Of a stretch of 64,000 bases of DNA, positions 1 to 9,833 are shown one piece after another. The translations under genes and the position numbers were made by a program. Source of the DNA: Saprospiraceae bacterium (lineage in GTDB: Bacteria; Bacteroidota; Bacteroidia; Chitinophagales; Saprospiraceae); NCBI GenBank assembly GCA_016718205.1, contig JADKEB010000031.1:310001-374000 (forward strand), read 5' to 3'. Numbering within the stretch: position 1 is the first letter of the stretch; every line of letters starts with the position of its first letter. The notes beneath the pieces are model-generated. The model made no database searches, was not told the DNA's origin, and saw only the letters and a list, made by a program, of their open reading frames with translations.

Positions 1-324
1 GATGATGGTTTTTTTTCTGGCTTTATTCAAAGATCAGGCATTGCTGTAAAGCCAAAAAGAAATTTTGCCAACATTACTGAATTACAATACAGATATGTGC
101 AATGGACTGTATATCTCTTTGAAGATGAGAGTGAACTTGATAAAGATATTAAAGATATAGCCAAATCGTGGCTGGAAGATATCACTATTACAGAAGCACA
201 TAAATACGAATTGGAATTGGAAATGGACCGAAAGATTACTTATAAATTCTTTGATGCTAATTTTGAGTATTTTTTTGTTCCTGATGTATTTGATTTAATG
301 GAAATTCCGGTTGATAAACACTAG
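1..324 (+). CDS. Hypothetical protein, 3' end only (5' end outside window)
   Basis: The reading frame is open from the first base and ends with TAG at 322-324, giving at least 107 residues. The GTG at 97 is unlikely to be the start because coding-like sequence continues in frame upstream of it to the window edge. The visible part is acidic and rich in Glu, Asp, Phe and Tyr, with no signal peptide, membrane segment or motif that I recognise. It is followed by an AT-rich gap that contains the promoter of the next gene, so it probably ends its own transcription unit. I assign no function. Confidence 0.6.
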   Translation, partial: DDGFFSGFIQRSGIAVKPKRNFANITELQYRYVQWTVYLFEDESELDKDIKDIAKSWLEDITITEAHKYELELEMDRKITYKFFDANFEYFFVPDVFDLMEIPVDKH

Positions 325-451
325 GGCTCATAATAGATAAAGAATTAAAGACACGTAAATAATTTTAAAAAATACAAAAATATTTATTTGAAAAATGTCA
401 GTAATTCTGTTAAACACAAAATAATATATTCAGATTTTTGATATATTAAAT

Positions 452-482
452 TTTGTAATATACCATAAAAGTCCTATCTTTA
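452..482 (+). promoter_or_regulatory. Bacteroidota-type promoter for the TonB-dependent receptor gene
   Basis: TTTG lies at 452-455 and TATCTTTA at 475-482, separated by exactly 19 bases. This matches the Bacteroidota sigma-A consensus (TTTG, about 19 bases, TAnnTTTG) with one mismatch in the last base. It lies 35 bases before the ATG at 517. Confidence 0.6.
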
Positions 483-516
483 CAAATTATTTATATAATC
501 TGATTACCACAGTATA

Positions 517-3267
517 ATGAAACATTTCCTTCATCTCACTATCCTGCTCTTGATTTTAGTTAATGTAGCTTGGGGCCAGAATATAGAAGGGAGGCTATTG
601 GACAATGTATCAGGTGAGCCCATCCCGGGAGCAGAATTTTTGTTAAAGAAAACTAATAATTCAGCCTATTCCAATGCTTCAGGGAAGTTTATATTTAATG
701 AAATAAAACCTGATTATTATGTGCTGGAGATAAAGGTAAATGACATAGTAATCAAAAGTATTGAAATCACACATCTTTCTACAGGAACCAATCTTGGAGA
801 TATTTCAGTTACAGCCAGTAATACCCAGTCCATCAATGATATTTCAGTCATTGATATTTCTGATCTGGCATCTATCGAAAATGAAAATGATAATTTTTCA
901 AGTGCTCTTTCAGCAGGCCGGGACCCATTTATAGATGCTACAACTTTCAATTTGATAGCCGGAAGGTTTCGGCCACGCGGATATTTTAATGAAGACTCAG
1001 AGATGATCATGAATGGCATGTTGATGAATGATCAGGATGATGGCAGAGTGCTCTGGACCTCATGGAATGGGCTCAATGATGTGATGCGCAATAGGACAAA
1101 TGTGGTAAATTTGTCTGAGAGTGACCTGACTTTTGGAGGTATAGGAGGAGCATCCATTATCGATCTGAGAGCATCAAGTCAAAGAGATGAAAAGAAAATC
1201 ACATATGCTAACTCGAACAGGACTTTTCAGCACAGAATAATGGCGACCTATAGCACTGGATTGATGAAGAATGGATGGGCTATTGCTGCAACAGCATCCT
1301 ATACCTATGGTACTCAAGGCTACATTAAAGGAACACATATGCAGGGCAATAGTTATTTTTTGTCAATCGATAGAAAACTAAACGATAATCATGTTCTCAA
1401 TTTTGTAGTATTTGGTTCTCCGCAGAGAAGGGGTAGGTCTACCGGGTCTGTTCAGGAAATGTATGATATTTCGGGCGATAATTTTTATAATCCCAATTGG
1501 GGTTTTCAAAATGGTGCAGTAAGAAGCGCTAGAGAATACCGCATTCACCAACCTGTATCTATACTGAGACATGACTGGAAAATAAGTAATAAAACTAAAG
1601 TCATGACTAGTATTGGTGTGCAGACCGGCAGATATGGAAGTACACGATTAGATTGGTTTGATGCACCTGACCCAAGACCGGACTATTACAGAAGATTGCC
1701 CAGTTATGCAACTGTACCGGAGACCAAAGACCAAATTACGAATTTTTTAAAGGCAGATGAAGGAAATAGACAAATTAACTGGCAAGCATTGTATGATGCA
1801 AATGCTACTAGAAATTATACTATTGAAAATGCTGACGGCATTGCCGGTACTGACTTATCAGGAAAATTGGCTGCTTACATCATGGAGTCGGAAAATTATG
1901 ACAATCAAAAGATAAATTTCAATTCAGTTATAAATTCCCAAATAAGTGAAAAAATCAACTTTGCCGGCGGTGTGCAATACCTGAATGAAAAAGTACACTA
2001 TTACAGAAGGGTAGAGGACTTACTTGGGGCTGACTTTTATATCGATTTTAACAGGTTTGCTTTAAGAGATTTTCCTGACAATAAGGACGCCGGTCAAAAT
2101 GATGTCAATCGCCCAAATCGTATTCTGAAAAAGGGTGATGTATTTGGACATGATTATGATATTCACACAAATCGTGCATCAGGTTGGGGGCAATTGATTT
2201 ATGTTACCCCAAAGTTTGATTTTATGGCAGGATTGATGTTGACGTATCAATCATTCTATAGAGAAGGATTTACCAAAACAGGGATTTTCCCTGATAATTC
2301 TTTTGGTAAATCCGAGAAGAATAATTTTTTCAACTCAGCATTCAAAGGAGGCATAACTTATAAAATTGATGGAAGAAACTATCTGACTTTAAATGGAACA
2401 TACAGAACACGCGCACCTTTTGCAAGTGAGAGTTTTGTTTCACCTCGTGTGAGAGATCAAGTCGTAAGTGATCTGAAGAATGAGCAGATCACTTCAGTAG
2501 ATATTTCATATTTGGTACGCTATACCAAATTAAAAGCGAGAGTGAGTGCATTTTATACAAATTTCAGAAATAAAATCAGTAATGATGTGTTTTATCATGA
2601 AGATTTCCAGACTTTTGTAAATTACATCATGACTGGCATAGACAGAAAACACACTGGTCTTGAGATAGGATTGGAGTACAACCTTACTTCCAAAATTTCA
2701 CTATCTGCTGCAGGTGCTCTGGGAGAATACTTTCATTCCAGCAGACCTGTTGCTACCATTTCCAGGGACAATAGTGCTGCTGATTTTGTGACTGACAGGA
2801 CCATTTTTATCGATAATTATTATTTCAGCGGGACGCCACAAACAGCAGGTACCGTAGGTATTACGTACAGAAGTACTAAGTTTTGGTTTTTTGACATCAA
2901 TGTAAATGGTTTCAGCAAAAATTATCTGTCTTTTAATCCTGACAGGCGCACAGCAGAAGCTGTTAAGACGATCAATCCTACTGAACAAAACGAATTGTAC
3001 CTATCGGTGATTCAACAGGAAAGGTTGCCTGATGGTATTACCGTGGACTTCTCTATGGGCAAGTCAACAAAACTTAAAGACGGTTCTTACCTTCGCATCA
3101 ATCTCAATGCCGGCAACATATTGAATAATACAAAATTTATATCCGGTGGATTTGAACAGTTGAGATTTGATTATGAAACAAAAAATGTTAACAGATTTCC
3201 TCCAAGATATTTTTATTCATATGGGCTCAATTATAATCTTAATGTTTCTTACACATTCGCCAGATAA
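517..3267 (+). CDS. TonB-dependent receptor with carboxypeptidase-regulatory-like N-terminal domain
   Basis: This is a 916-residue outer-membrane receptor for energy-dependent uptake of an unknown ligand. It has a signal peptide (residues 1-20, ending VAWGQ) and a carboxypeptidase-regulatory-like beta-sandwich at about 21-95 (EGRLLDNVSGEPIPGAEF). A plug region follows at about 100-230, with a long Tyr/Asn/Gly-rich strand pattern typical of a 22-stranded barrel to the end. Aromatic residues near the C-terminus (VSYTFAR) fit insertion by the BAM machinery. The next gene encodes a DUF5689 lipoprotein, a pairing common in Bacteroidota, so the two probably act together at the surface. No SusD partner is adjacent. 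The substrate cannot be read from the sequence. Confidence 0.9.
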   Translation: MKHFLHLTILLLILVNVAWGQNIEGRLLDNVSGEPIPGAEFLLKKTNNSAYSNASGKFIFNEIKPDYYVLEIKVNDIVIKSIEITHLSTGTNLGDISVTASNTQSINDISVIDISDLASIENENDNFSSALSAGRDPFIDATTFNLIAGRFRPRGYFNEDSEMIMNGMLMNDQDDGRVLWTSWNGLNDVMRNRTNVVNLSESDLTFGGIGGASIIDLRASSQRDEKKITYANSNRTFQHRIMATYSTGLMKNGWAIAATASYTYGTQGYIKGTHMQGNSYFLSIDRKLNDNHVLNFVVFGSPQRRGRSTGSVQEMYDISGDNFYNPNWGFQNGAVRSAREYRIHQPVSILRHDWKISNKTKVMTSIGVQTGRYGSTRLDWFDAPDPRPDYYRRLPSYATVPETKDQITNFLKADEGNRQINWQALYDANATRNYTIENADGIAGTDLSGKLAAYIMESENYDNQKINFNSVINSQISEKINFAGGVQYLNEKVHYYRRVEDLLGADFYIDFNRFALRDFPDNKDAGQNDVNRPNRILKKGDVFGHDYDIHTNRASGWGQLIYVTPKFDFMAGLMLTYQSFYREGFTKTGIFPDNSFGKSEKNNFFNSAFKGGITYKIDGRNYLTLNGTYRTRAPFASESFVSPRVRDQVVSDLKNEQITSVDISYLVRYTKLKARVSAFYTNFRNKISNDVFYHEDFQTFVNYIMTGIDRKHTGLEIGLEYNLTSKISLSAAGALGEYFHSSRPVATISRDNSAADFVTDRTIFIDNYYFSGTPQTAGTVGITYRSTKFWFFDINVNGFSKNYLSFNPDRRTAEAVKTINPTEQNELYLSVIQQERLPDGITVDFSMGKSTKLKDGSYLRINLNAGNILNNTKFISGGFEQLRFDYETKNVNRFPPRYFYSYGLNYNLNVSYTFAR

Positions 3268-3356
3268 TATATTTTCTTTTGACTAAATGCATAATAGTAA
3301 TGCCTTCAAAAAGTAGTAAAGAGTAAACACATGGAACACCTACGATGCAAACTTTA

Positions 3357-3422
3357 TAAACCAGTTAGGTTAAATCTTGGGGATTCAACCTGTCTGTCCT
3401 TCGATCCTATGAGGCTGGTTTA
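3357..3422 (+). other. Nested inverted repeats (possible structured RNA) between receptor and DUF5689 genes
   Basis: TAAACCAG (3357-3364) pairs perfectly with CTGGTTTA (3415-3422). Inside it AGGTT/AACCT and AATC/GATT form a second stem at 3367-3391, and CCT/AGG a short third stem at 3406-3414. The 66 bases could therefore fold as a closed, branched structure. It does not satisfy a tRNA model because no TTCRA T-loop sits at the right place. Its role is unknown. Confidence 0.4.
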
Positions 3423-3450
3423 GCAATTTAAAATATTAATAAAAATACAT

Positions 3451-4869
3451 ATGAAACTTTCAATTTATAAGATTTTTATCATGTCTATGCTTGGAACTGC
3501 ATTGTTGCAAGCTTGTCTTAAGGGAGAGTTAGACACTCCGCCCACCGGAGGAAATGATCCGCAAATACCTGCGGACCAGATCATCAGTCTACAGGAAATC
3601 ATGTCCAAATTTTATACTCCCGGGAAGTATACTAATTTTGATATAGATAAACATATCAAATGTGTAGTCGTCGCAGATGATAAATCAGGAAATTTTTACA
3701 AAAGCATCATTATTGAAGATGAAAATTCTGATCTCGGTATATCATTATTGATTGATGAAAATGAAATTCACTCCTCATATCCTACAGGAAGAAGGGTATA
3801 CGTAAAGTTAAAAGGCCTCACAATTTCGGATTACAATGGTCTTCCACAATTGGGTATGGGTGTGGATAATTCCGGTAGTTCACCTCGGTTAGGGCAAATA
3901 CCTCCTGCTTTAATGAGTCAGATCATTATTCCGGGATCATATAATATTCCTGTGGCACCTCGCAAAAAGAAAATTACAGAATTAGGGCCAAGTGACTTAA
4001 ATACCCTTATACAGATAGAAAATGTTCAATTTGTGAATGTTGGAGTAAATAAAAAATATGCCAACAATCAATTGGATCCTCCCTTAACTATCAATCAGGA
4101 TCTGGTAGATTGCAGTGGAAATAGAGTTATTGTGAGGAATAGTGGTTATGCAGATTTTGCCAATGAATTGCTTCCGGAAAAAAATGGTACAATGACTGCT
4201 GTATATAGCATATTCGGTTCAAACAAACAATTATTTATTAGAGATACCAAGGATGTAGCTTTTGATAAAGACAGATGCGGCAGTGGTGCTTCTTTATTTT
4301 CTGTTAAAGATCTAAGAGCAAGATTTACAGGGGCTGCACTGCCTGTAGTTTCAGGTTTTGTTCAGGGAGTAGTGATTTCTGATATTGCCAATAAGAACAT
4401 CAATGGGCAGAATCTTGTGATTCAGGATGGGGATGCCGGTATCGTATTAAGGTTTAAATCAGCCATCAATATTCCATTGGGAAGTGAGATTAAGGTAAAC
4501 ATAGGAGGTGGCGAATTAAATGAATTTAATAAAGTTCTTCAGGTTCAAAATTTGGAAAATACCAATGTTGAAGTGCTGCAGTCGTCAAAAAGTATTACAC
4601 CTAAAGTGCTGACTGTTGCTCAAATTGATCCCTTAATACATGAAAGCACACTTATTAAGATTAACAACGCCACACTCATCAACGGATCTAAATATTCAGA
4701 TAAAATCAGAGTAAAAGATGCTACAGGGGAGATTGACTTATTTACATCTTCCTCTGCAACCTTTACTTCTAATACTATAAAAAGTGGCACAGTATCCCTT
4801 ACAGCGATAGTTTCTGAATTTAATGCAGTTAAACAACTGTCTTTGCGAAATCCAAATGACATCGAATAG
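3451..4869 (+). CDS. DUF5689 domain-containing lipoprotein
   Basis: This 472-residue lipoprotein has the lipobox LLQAC, with the modified Cys at about residue 22, followed by a Gly/Pro-rich linker. Two OB-fold-like DUF5689 segments follow, at about 45-270 and 285-470. Both have the recurring pattern of a strand, then VKGVVISD- or VVADDKSGN-like turns, then IRDT or LRNP near the end. DUF5689 proteins usually sit next to TonB-dependent receptors and are presumed surface-exposed partners, and here the gene follows one with a 183-base gap. The enzymatic role, if any, is unknown. The call rests on domain appearance, the lipobox and context. Confidence 0.8.
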   Translation: MKLSIYKIFIMSMLGTALLQACLKGELDTPPTGGNDPQIPADQIISLQEIMSKFYTPGKYTNFDIDKHIKCVVVADDKSGNFYKSIIIEDENSDLGISLLIDENEIHSSYPTGRRVYVKLKGLTISDYNGLPQLGMGVDNSGSSPRLGQIPPALMSQIIIPGSYNIPVAPRKKKITELGPSDLNTLIQIENVQFVNVGVNKKYANNQLDPPLTINQDLVDCSGNRVIVRNSGYADFANELLPEKNGTMTAVYSIFGSNKQLFIRDTKDVAFDKDRCGSGASLFSVKDLRARFTGAALPVVSGFVQGVVISDIANKNINGQNLVIQDGDAGIVLRFKSAINIPLGSEIKVNIGGGELNEFNKVLQVQNLENTNVEVLQSSKSITPKVLTVAQIDPLIHESTLIKINNATLINGSKYSDKIRVKDATGEIDLFTSSSATFTSNTIKSGTVSLTAIVSEFNAVKQLSLRNPNDIE

Positions 4870-4950
4870 ACAATATTAAAATAAAATAGAAAATACCACA
4901 TTTACGGTTAACACTTCCAACTTCTTAACACCGATCAAAACATTATCAGG

Positions 4951-6066
4951 ATGTTTTTAACACATCTCAAACTGACATCTTTCAGAAACTATGAAGACCA
5001 ACAGTTTGACTTTCATCCTGATGTGAATGCTTTGGTAGGTATGAATGGTATGGGTAAGACCAATGTGTTGGAAGCAATCTATTACCTTTGTTTTGGGAAA
5101 AGCTATTTTGCTCCAGGTGATAGATATGTCATCAAGCTTAATAACGATTTTTTCAGGGTAGCAGGAAGGATTTCCGAAGATTTCGATAAAGAAGTTGTCG
5201 TAAGATTTAAGACAGGAAATAGGAAAGATATCCAAGTTCTCGGGAAAAAGATTGAAAGAATCTCTGACCACATAGGACAGATTTTATGTGTGATGATAGC
5301 ACCAGATGATATACATCAGCTACTGGAAAGCAGCGAAGACAGAAGGAATTTTATAAATAATACAATAGTTCAATCTGACAAAGTATACCTTGAACATCTA
5401 TTGCAATACACCCATCTGCTTAAACAAAGAAATGCGCTGTTAAAATCTTTTATTGAAACCAAAACATTTGATCACCATCTTTTGGAAGCGGTTACTAGTG
5501 GCATGTTTCGTCCCGCTCAGTATATTTTTGAAAAAAGAAGAGAACAAATTTCCAGAATCATTCCCCTTTTTAATGATTTTTATAAGGGAATTTGTGGTGG
5601 TAAAGAGTTATGCAGTATAGATTATGAAAGTAAATTGGAATTTCAAAATATGGAAGACCTTATTCAGGATCATATAGATAAAGACAGAATCCTGGGAAGG
5701 ACAAGTCAAGGTGTCCATAAAGATGATCTGGTTTTCCTTATCAATGGTGAGCCATTAAAAAACTATGCTTCACAAGGACAATTAAAGTCATTTGTACTGG
5801 CTTTAAAACTAGCTCAGTACAAAATAGTAGAACAATCCACAGGTAAAAAACCTTTAATTTTGCTTGATGATATATTTGATAAACTCGATGCATCCAGGGT
5901 AAGCCAGCTTATGAACGTACTAAAGGAAAATCATTTTGGGCAGATATTTATTACAGATACACAAGAAGCAAGGATAAAAAAAGCACTAATGGAAAATAGT
6001 TATAATTATAAAATGTTTTATATAAACCAAGGAATTGTTGTGAATCAAGCGACTTTATCTGAATAA
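4951..6066 (+). CDS. recF: DNA replication and repair protein RecF
   Basis: RecF is an SMC-like ATPase that helps load RecA at gaps in DNA together with RecO and RecR. The 371-residue protein has the usual N-terminus (LTHLKLTSFRNYEDQQF), a Walker A motif GMNGMGKTN at 30-38, an ABC signature SQGQLKSFVLALKLAQ near 275 and a Walker B motif LILLDDIFDKLD near 308. The length is normal for the family. It is not beside dnaN or gyrB as in many bacteria, which is common in Bacteroidota. The gap after it holds a dispersed repeat copy. Confidence 0.96.
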   Translation: MFLTHLKLTSFRNYEDQQFDFHPDVNALVGMNGMGKTNVLEAIYYLCFGKSYFAPGDRYVIKLNNDFFRVAGRISEDFDKEVVVRFKTGNRKDIQVLGKKIERISDHIGQILCVMIAPDDIHQLLESSEDRRNFINNTIVQSDKVYLEHLLQYTHLLKQRNALLKSFIETKTFDHHLLEAVTSGMFRPAQYIFEKRREQISRIIPLFNDFYKGICGGKELCSIDYESKLEFQNMEDLIQDHIDKDRILGRTSQGVHKDDLVFLINGEPLKNYASQGQLKSFVLALKLAQYKIVEQSTGKKPLILLDDIFDKLDASRVSQLMNVLKENHFGQIFITDTQEARIKKALMENSYNYKMFYINQGIVVNQATLSE

Positions 6067-6276
6067 ATTTTGATAAAATTGATTTATTTTTTAAAATTAT
6101 TCTTAAATTTGTAGTACAATATGAAATGTTGATTCTTATTAAAAGTAAAGTATAATTAAACCTTTCTGAATTTAATTGTCAAATAAAGATATATCTAGCT
6201 GAAACATTCAAAATATAAGTTTTAAATAATTGAAAATACGCCTGTACTGAAGAAAAAATAACCAATTTTATAAATA

Positions 6277-6427
6277 AGAGTATGTTTAAACTTTTATCAT
6301 TTGTTTTGGGGGGTTTTATTTTTTTTTTTGTTTTTTTTTTTGTTGGTGGCGGGGGCCGGCGCCGGCAAAAAAGTCTTGCCCCAAAAAAAATTTTTTTATT
6401 TTTTCCCATACAAATTTAAACAACTCT
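6277..6427 (-). repeat. Copy of the 21-base-TIR dispersed element with aberrant low-complexity interior
   Basis: The left end AGAGTATGTTTAAACTTTTAT (6277-6297), followed by CATTTG, equals the reverse complement of the right end of the full copy at 26336-26595. The right end (6408-6427) resembles the reverse complement of the other terminus. The interior (about 6302-6407) is long T, G and A runs with a GC-rich core and no resemblance to the full copy. The whole recF to DUF1800 gap (6067-6536) holds nothing else that I recognise. Confidence 0.7.
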
Positions 6428-6536
6428 AAGCAATGGCAAATCAGTATTGTCTCATCAGAGGAACTTATTTTGAAGTAAATTTTTAAGATATTCAAAAAAC
6501 GTGTTTAAGATTTTTATATAATAAAAATAATAGTTC

Positions 6537-8096
6537 ATGGCTTCTCTCAACAAATATTCAGGTGCATGGAATACTGGTCATACAGCTCATCTTTTTAGGA
6601 GAACAACCTATGGTGTGAAATATGATTTAATTAAAGAATATGGTGCAAAATCTCTTGATGCTACCATAGCGCTACTTTTCACTCCACTACAACAACCGGC
6701 ACCTCCTATCAATGTCAATTACGCAACTGACCCCAATGTGCCTATCGGCCAAACATGGGTAGACAAAGCCACAAGTATGAATGTGGATGGTTACAGAACG
6801 CAGACGCTTCGTGCTTGGTCGTATGATCTTATGTTATCAGGTACGCCAAATATAAGAGAAAAAATGGTGATGTTTTTACATAATCATTTTGTCACTGCTG
6901 ACATCAATGAACCCCGGTACGAATATAAAAACATTGCTTTGCTCAGAAGCCGGGCTTTAGGCAATTTTAAGCAGTTGACATATGATGTAACCATCGACCC
7001 CGGCATGCTCGAATATCTCAACGGAAACCTAAATACCAAGACTGCACCTAACGAAAATTATGCCCGAGAACTCCTTGAATTATTCACTGTTGGCAAAGGA
7101 CCTATAGCAGGGCCGGGTGACTATACCACCTATACTGAAGGCGATATCAAGGAGATAGCCAAGGTATTGACAGGATGGAAAGATCAAAGGGGTGCTGTTC
7201 CTATTACATCACAGTTCAATCTCAATTTGCATGACACAACCACAAAAAAGCTTTCAGCTCGTTTTAATAACGTTTCTATCTCAAATTCAGGTATAAATGA
7301 ATATAAAGAGCTGATAGACAATATATTCAATAAAGAAGAAGTTTCGTTACATATCTGCAGAAGATTGTATGTTTGGTTTGTTGCATCGAATATAAGTTCT
7401 GAAATTGAAAGAGATATCATCATTCCATTGGCAAAGATATTCAGAGACTCAAATTATGAGTTGTTACCAACAATAAAAACACTGCTTGAGTCTGATCATT
7501 TTTATGATGTGTGCACTAGAGGAGTAATGGTGAAAAACCCATTGGACTTTTTATTGAATCCGCTTGGCCAATTTGAGGTGACACTTCCAACTGATGCAGT
7601 ACTTCGAATGCAGGTATTGAACAATATTTATAACACATCAGTATTTCATCAAATGGCTATGTTTAGGGCTCCTTCCGTAGCAGGATGGCAAGCCTATTAT
7701 CAGGAGCCCAACTACTACAAGCTTTGGCTTAACTCCGTGTCCCTTCCTTCTCGAAAAACATATACTGATGTCATTGCCGGAACTGGTCAAACAATAGGAA
7801 GTTTTAGATTGCAGCTCAATATTCTTAATACTGTAAACAAGTTTTTAAAACCTGAAGATGCTGGTAGTGTCGTGAATGAGATTGGTGTATTACTTTTTGC
7901 CAAAGCTTTAGCACCAAATCAAGTGACATTGTTAAAATCCATTCTGGCCGCAGGAACAAGTGATGCCGGATGGACTACCGCCTATAATGCATACAAGGCT
8001 GCACCGACAGACACTACAAAACTTAATACTGTAGTGACGAGACTGAGAAGTATGGTGACCTATATGATGCGCATGCCGGAATATCATTTGAGTTAA
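6537..8096 (+). CDS. DUF1800 domain-containing protein
   Basis: This 519-residue protein of the DUF1800 family has unknown biochemistry. The N-terminal HTAHLFRRTTYG matches the family's AAHLLRRAGFG-type opening. The middle has the typical blocks EKMVMFLHNHFVT, NENYARELLELFTVG and IKEIAKVLTGW, and the C-terminus ends in MRMPEYHLS. No signal peptide is visible, so either export depends on another route or the protein is periplasmic by partner. It is directly followed by a DUF1501 gene. The two families are commonly paired and are thought to act together in an exported complex, which is inference here. The start is the first ATG in the frame. Confidence 0.9.
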   Translation: MASLNKYSGAWNTGHTAHLFRRTTYGVKYDLIKEYGAKSLDATIALLFTPLQQPAPPINVNYATDPNVPIGQTWVDKATSMNVDGYRTQTLRAWSYDLMLSGTPNIREKMVMFLHNHFVTADINEPRYEYKNIALLRSRALGNFKQLTYDVTIDPGMLEYLNGNLNTKTAPNENYARELLELFTVGKGPIAGPGDYTTYTEGDIKEIAKVLTGWKDQRGAVPITSQFNLNLHDTTTKKLSARFNNVSISNSGINEYKELIDNIFNKEEVSLHICRRLYVWFVASNISSEIERDIIIPLAKIFRDSNYELLPTIKTLLESDHFYDVCTRGVMVKNPLDFLLNPLGQFEVTLPTDAVLRMQVLNNIYNTSVFHQMAMFRAPSVAGWQAYYQEPNYYKLWLNSVSLPSRKTYTDVIAGTGQTIGSFRLQLNILNTVNKFLKPEDAGSVVNEIGVLLFAKALAPNQVTLLKSILAAGTSDAGWTTAYNAYKAAPTDTTKLNTVVTRLRSMVTYMMRMPEYHLS

Positions 8097-8264
8097 ATAA
8101 GTACAAAAAAAAATGTAATTGAATATCCATGCCGCTAAGACGATTAAATTATGAAATCCTGGAAATCTGATCCCATAAACAAATTCGTCATTCGCAATAA
8201 GAAATTCGTATTCATATTTTAAAAGAATTTAATATATTGAAGTTAATCAAAAAAATATAAATTA

Positions 8265-9812
8265 ATGAAGCGTCGTCAGTTTTTACAAACCGGTTCATTG
8301 TTGTCAGTACCAGTTATGCTTGGAGGCATGGAGTTATCAGCTGTCTCTCATTCATCCATTTTTGATTTTATCAATAAAGAAGATGACAGGGTATTAGTGC
8401 TCATTCAGCTCAACGGCGGTAATGATGGTCTGAACATGATTATTCCTTTGGATCAGTATTCGGGACTTAGTGCAGTCCGACCATCTCTGATGTTGCCTGA
8501 GTCATCTGTTTTGAAATTGACGGATAAAACAGGAATTCATCCGGCAATGAGCGGATTGAATAAATTATATAAAGAAGGTATGCTGGCAGTAGTTCAATCA
8601 GTTGGGTATCCGAATCAAAACAGATCGCATTTCAGATCAACGGACATTTGGATGAGTGCTTCAGATGCCAAGGAATATTTAGCAACCGGCTGGGCAGGTC
8701 GATATTTTGACGCTAACCATCCTACCTATCCATCTGGTTATCCTAGTACCAATTTTCCTGACCCATTAGCAATCACAATTAGTTCTTTAGTCTCAGAAAC
8801 ATGTCAGGGGACTGTGAATAATTTTAGTTATGCACTCACATCAAAATTGTCAGTAAAACTCGTCGAGGAAACTATTGCTGGTCCGGCTGACAATACTTGT
8901 TACAGTTCAGAAGTTGAATTTGTTCGTTCGACAATAAAACAATCAAATGCATATGCTTCCAATATTTTGTCTGCTTTTGATAAAGGAAAAAATGTATCGA
9001 CTTACGCTAATACAAATTTATCAACTCAGCTCAAAACAGTAGCAAATCTGATTTCAGGTGGTCTTAAGACAAAAATTTATGTTGTGTCAATTGGTGGATT
9101 TGATACTCATGCCAGTCAGGTGCAAGTGGGAGAGCCCACAGTGGGTAACCACGCTAACTTATTAAAAACCATATCTGATGCAGTGTCAAGTTTTATGGAC
9201 GATTTGAAAGCCTTAGGCTTATCAGAAAAAGTGGTCGGAATGACATTTTCCGAGTTTGGAAGACAAATCAAGTCCAATAATAGTTTGGGCACAGATCATG
9301 GTACAGCTGCACCTTTGATTCTTTTCGGATCTTGCGTTAATGCTAATATATACGGTAATAATCCGCAAATTACATCAACTATAGCTGCTCAGGAAGGAGT
9401 TCCTATGCAATATGATTTCAGATCTGTATATGCAAGTTTGCTGATTGATTGGTTAGGAGTTCCGGCTGAACAGGTCAAATCTGTATTATTTAAAGACTTT
9501 CAAAAGTTACCCATTGTCAAGGATTGCTCTAAACCTTCTTCAGTAGATGATGAAATTATAGAGATTCAGGCAAATATTGCGCCTAACCCTTGTACCGACT
9601 ATATTTATGTGAATTTTAACAATATCGGAAAGCATGTACATCTAAGCATTTTTAACGCTATTGGTTCACAGCTTGATATTTCGGTCAATAAGACACTTTC
9701 ACAAGGTGCACATGAAGTAATGATTGATACATCACGCTTTCAGTCGGGATCATACTTTGTAAGATTAGCTGTAGATAATGCCGTTCAAACTTTAAAGTTT
9801 ATAAAGATTTAA
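8265..9812 (+). CDS. DUF1501 domain-containing protein with Tat signal and T9SS sorting domain
   Basis: This is a 515-residue sulfatase/alkaline-phosphatase-like fold protein of the DUF1501 family. The N-terminus MKRRQFLQTGSLLSVPV looks like a twin-arginine signal. The core has VLIQLNGGNDGLNMIIP near 45, RSHFRSTDIW near 125, GGFDTHASQ near 280, MTFSEFGRQ near 325 and TDHGTAAPL near 345. Residues about 430-515 (IAPNPCTDYIYVNF to the terminal FIKI) form a T9SS type A sorting domain, so the mature protein is probably secreted or anchored at the cell surface. It partners the upstream DUF1800 protein. The substrate is unknown. Confidence 0.9.
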   Translation: MKRRQFLQTGSLLSVPVMLGGMELSAVSHSSIFDFINKEDDRVLVLIQLNGGNDGLNMIIPLDQYSGLSAVRPSLMLPESSVLKLTDKTGIHPAMSGLNKLYKEGMLAVVQSVGYPNQNRSHFRSTDIWMSASDAKEYLATGWAGRYFDANHPTYPSGYPSTNFPDPLAITISSLVSETCQGTVNNFSYALTSKLSVKLVEETIAGPADNTCYSSEVEFVRSTIKQSNAYASNILSAFDKGKNVSTYANTNLSTQLKTVANLISGGLKTKIYVVSIGGFDTHASQVQVGEPTVGNHANLLKTISDAVSSFMDDLKALGLSEKVVGMTFSEFGRQIKSNNSLGTDHGTAAPLILFGSCVNANIYGNNPQITSTIAAQEGVPMQYDFRSVYASLLIDWLGVPAEQVKSVLFKDFQKLPIVKDCSKPSSVDDEIIEIQANIAPNPCTDYIYVNFNNIGKHVHLSIFNAIGSQLDISVNKTLSQGAHEVMIDTSRFQSGSYFVRLAVDNAVQTLKFIKI

Positions 9813-9833
9813 TTTAAATCTAAGATATACTTC

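Noticed and set aside
3357..3422. tRNA gene
   Set aside because: The outer stem and cloverleaf-like folding are suggestive, but there is no T-loop TTCRA in the right place, no clear D-loop and the length is short.
6179..6409. 76-residue minus-strand reading frame over the homopolymer block
   Set aside because: The protein is poly-Lys/Pro from the low-complexity stretch and the region is a damaged repeat copy.
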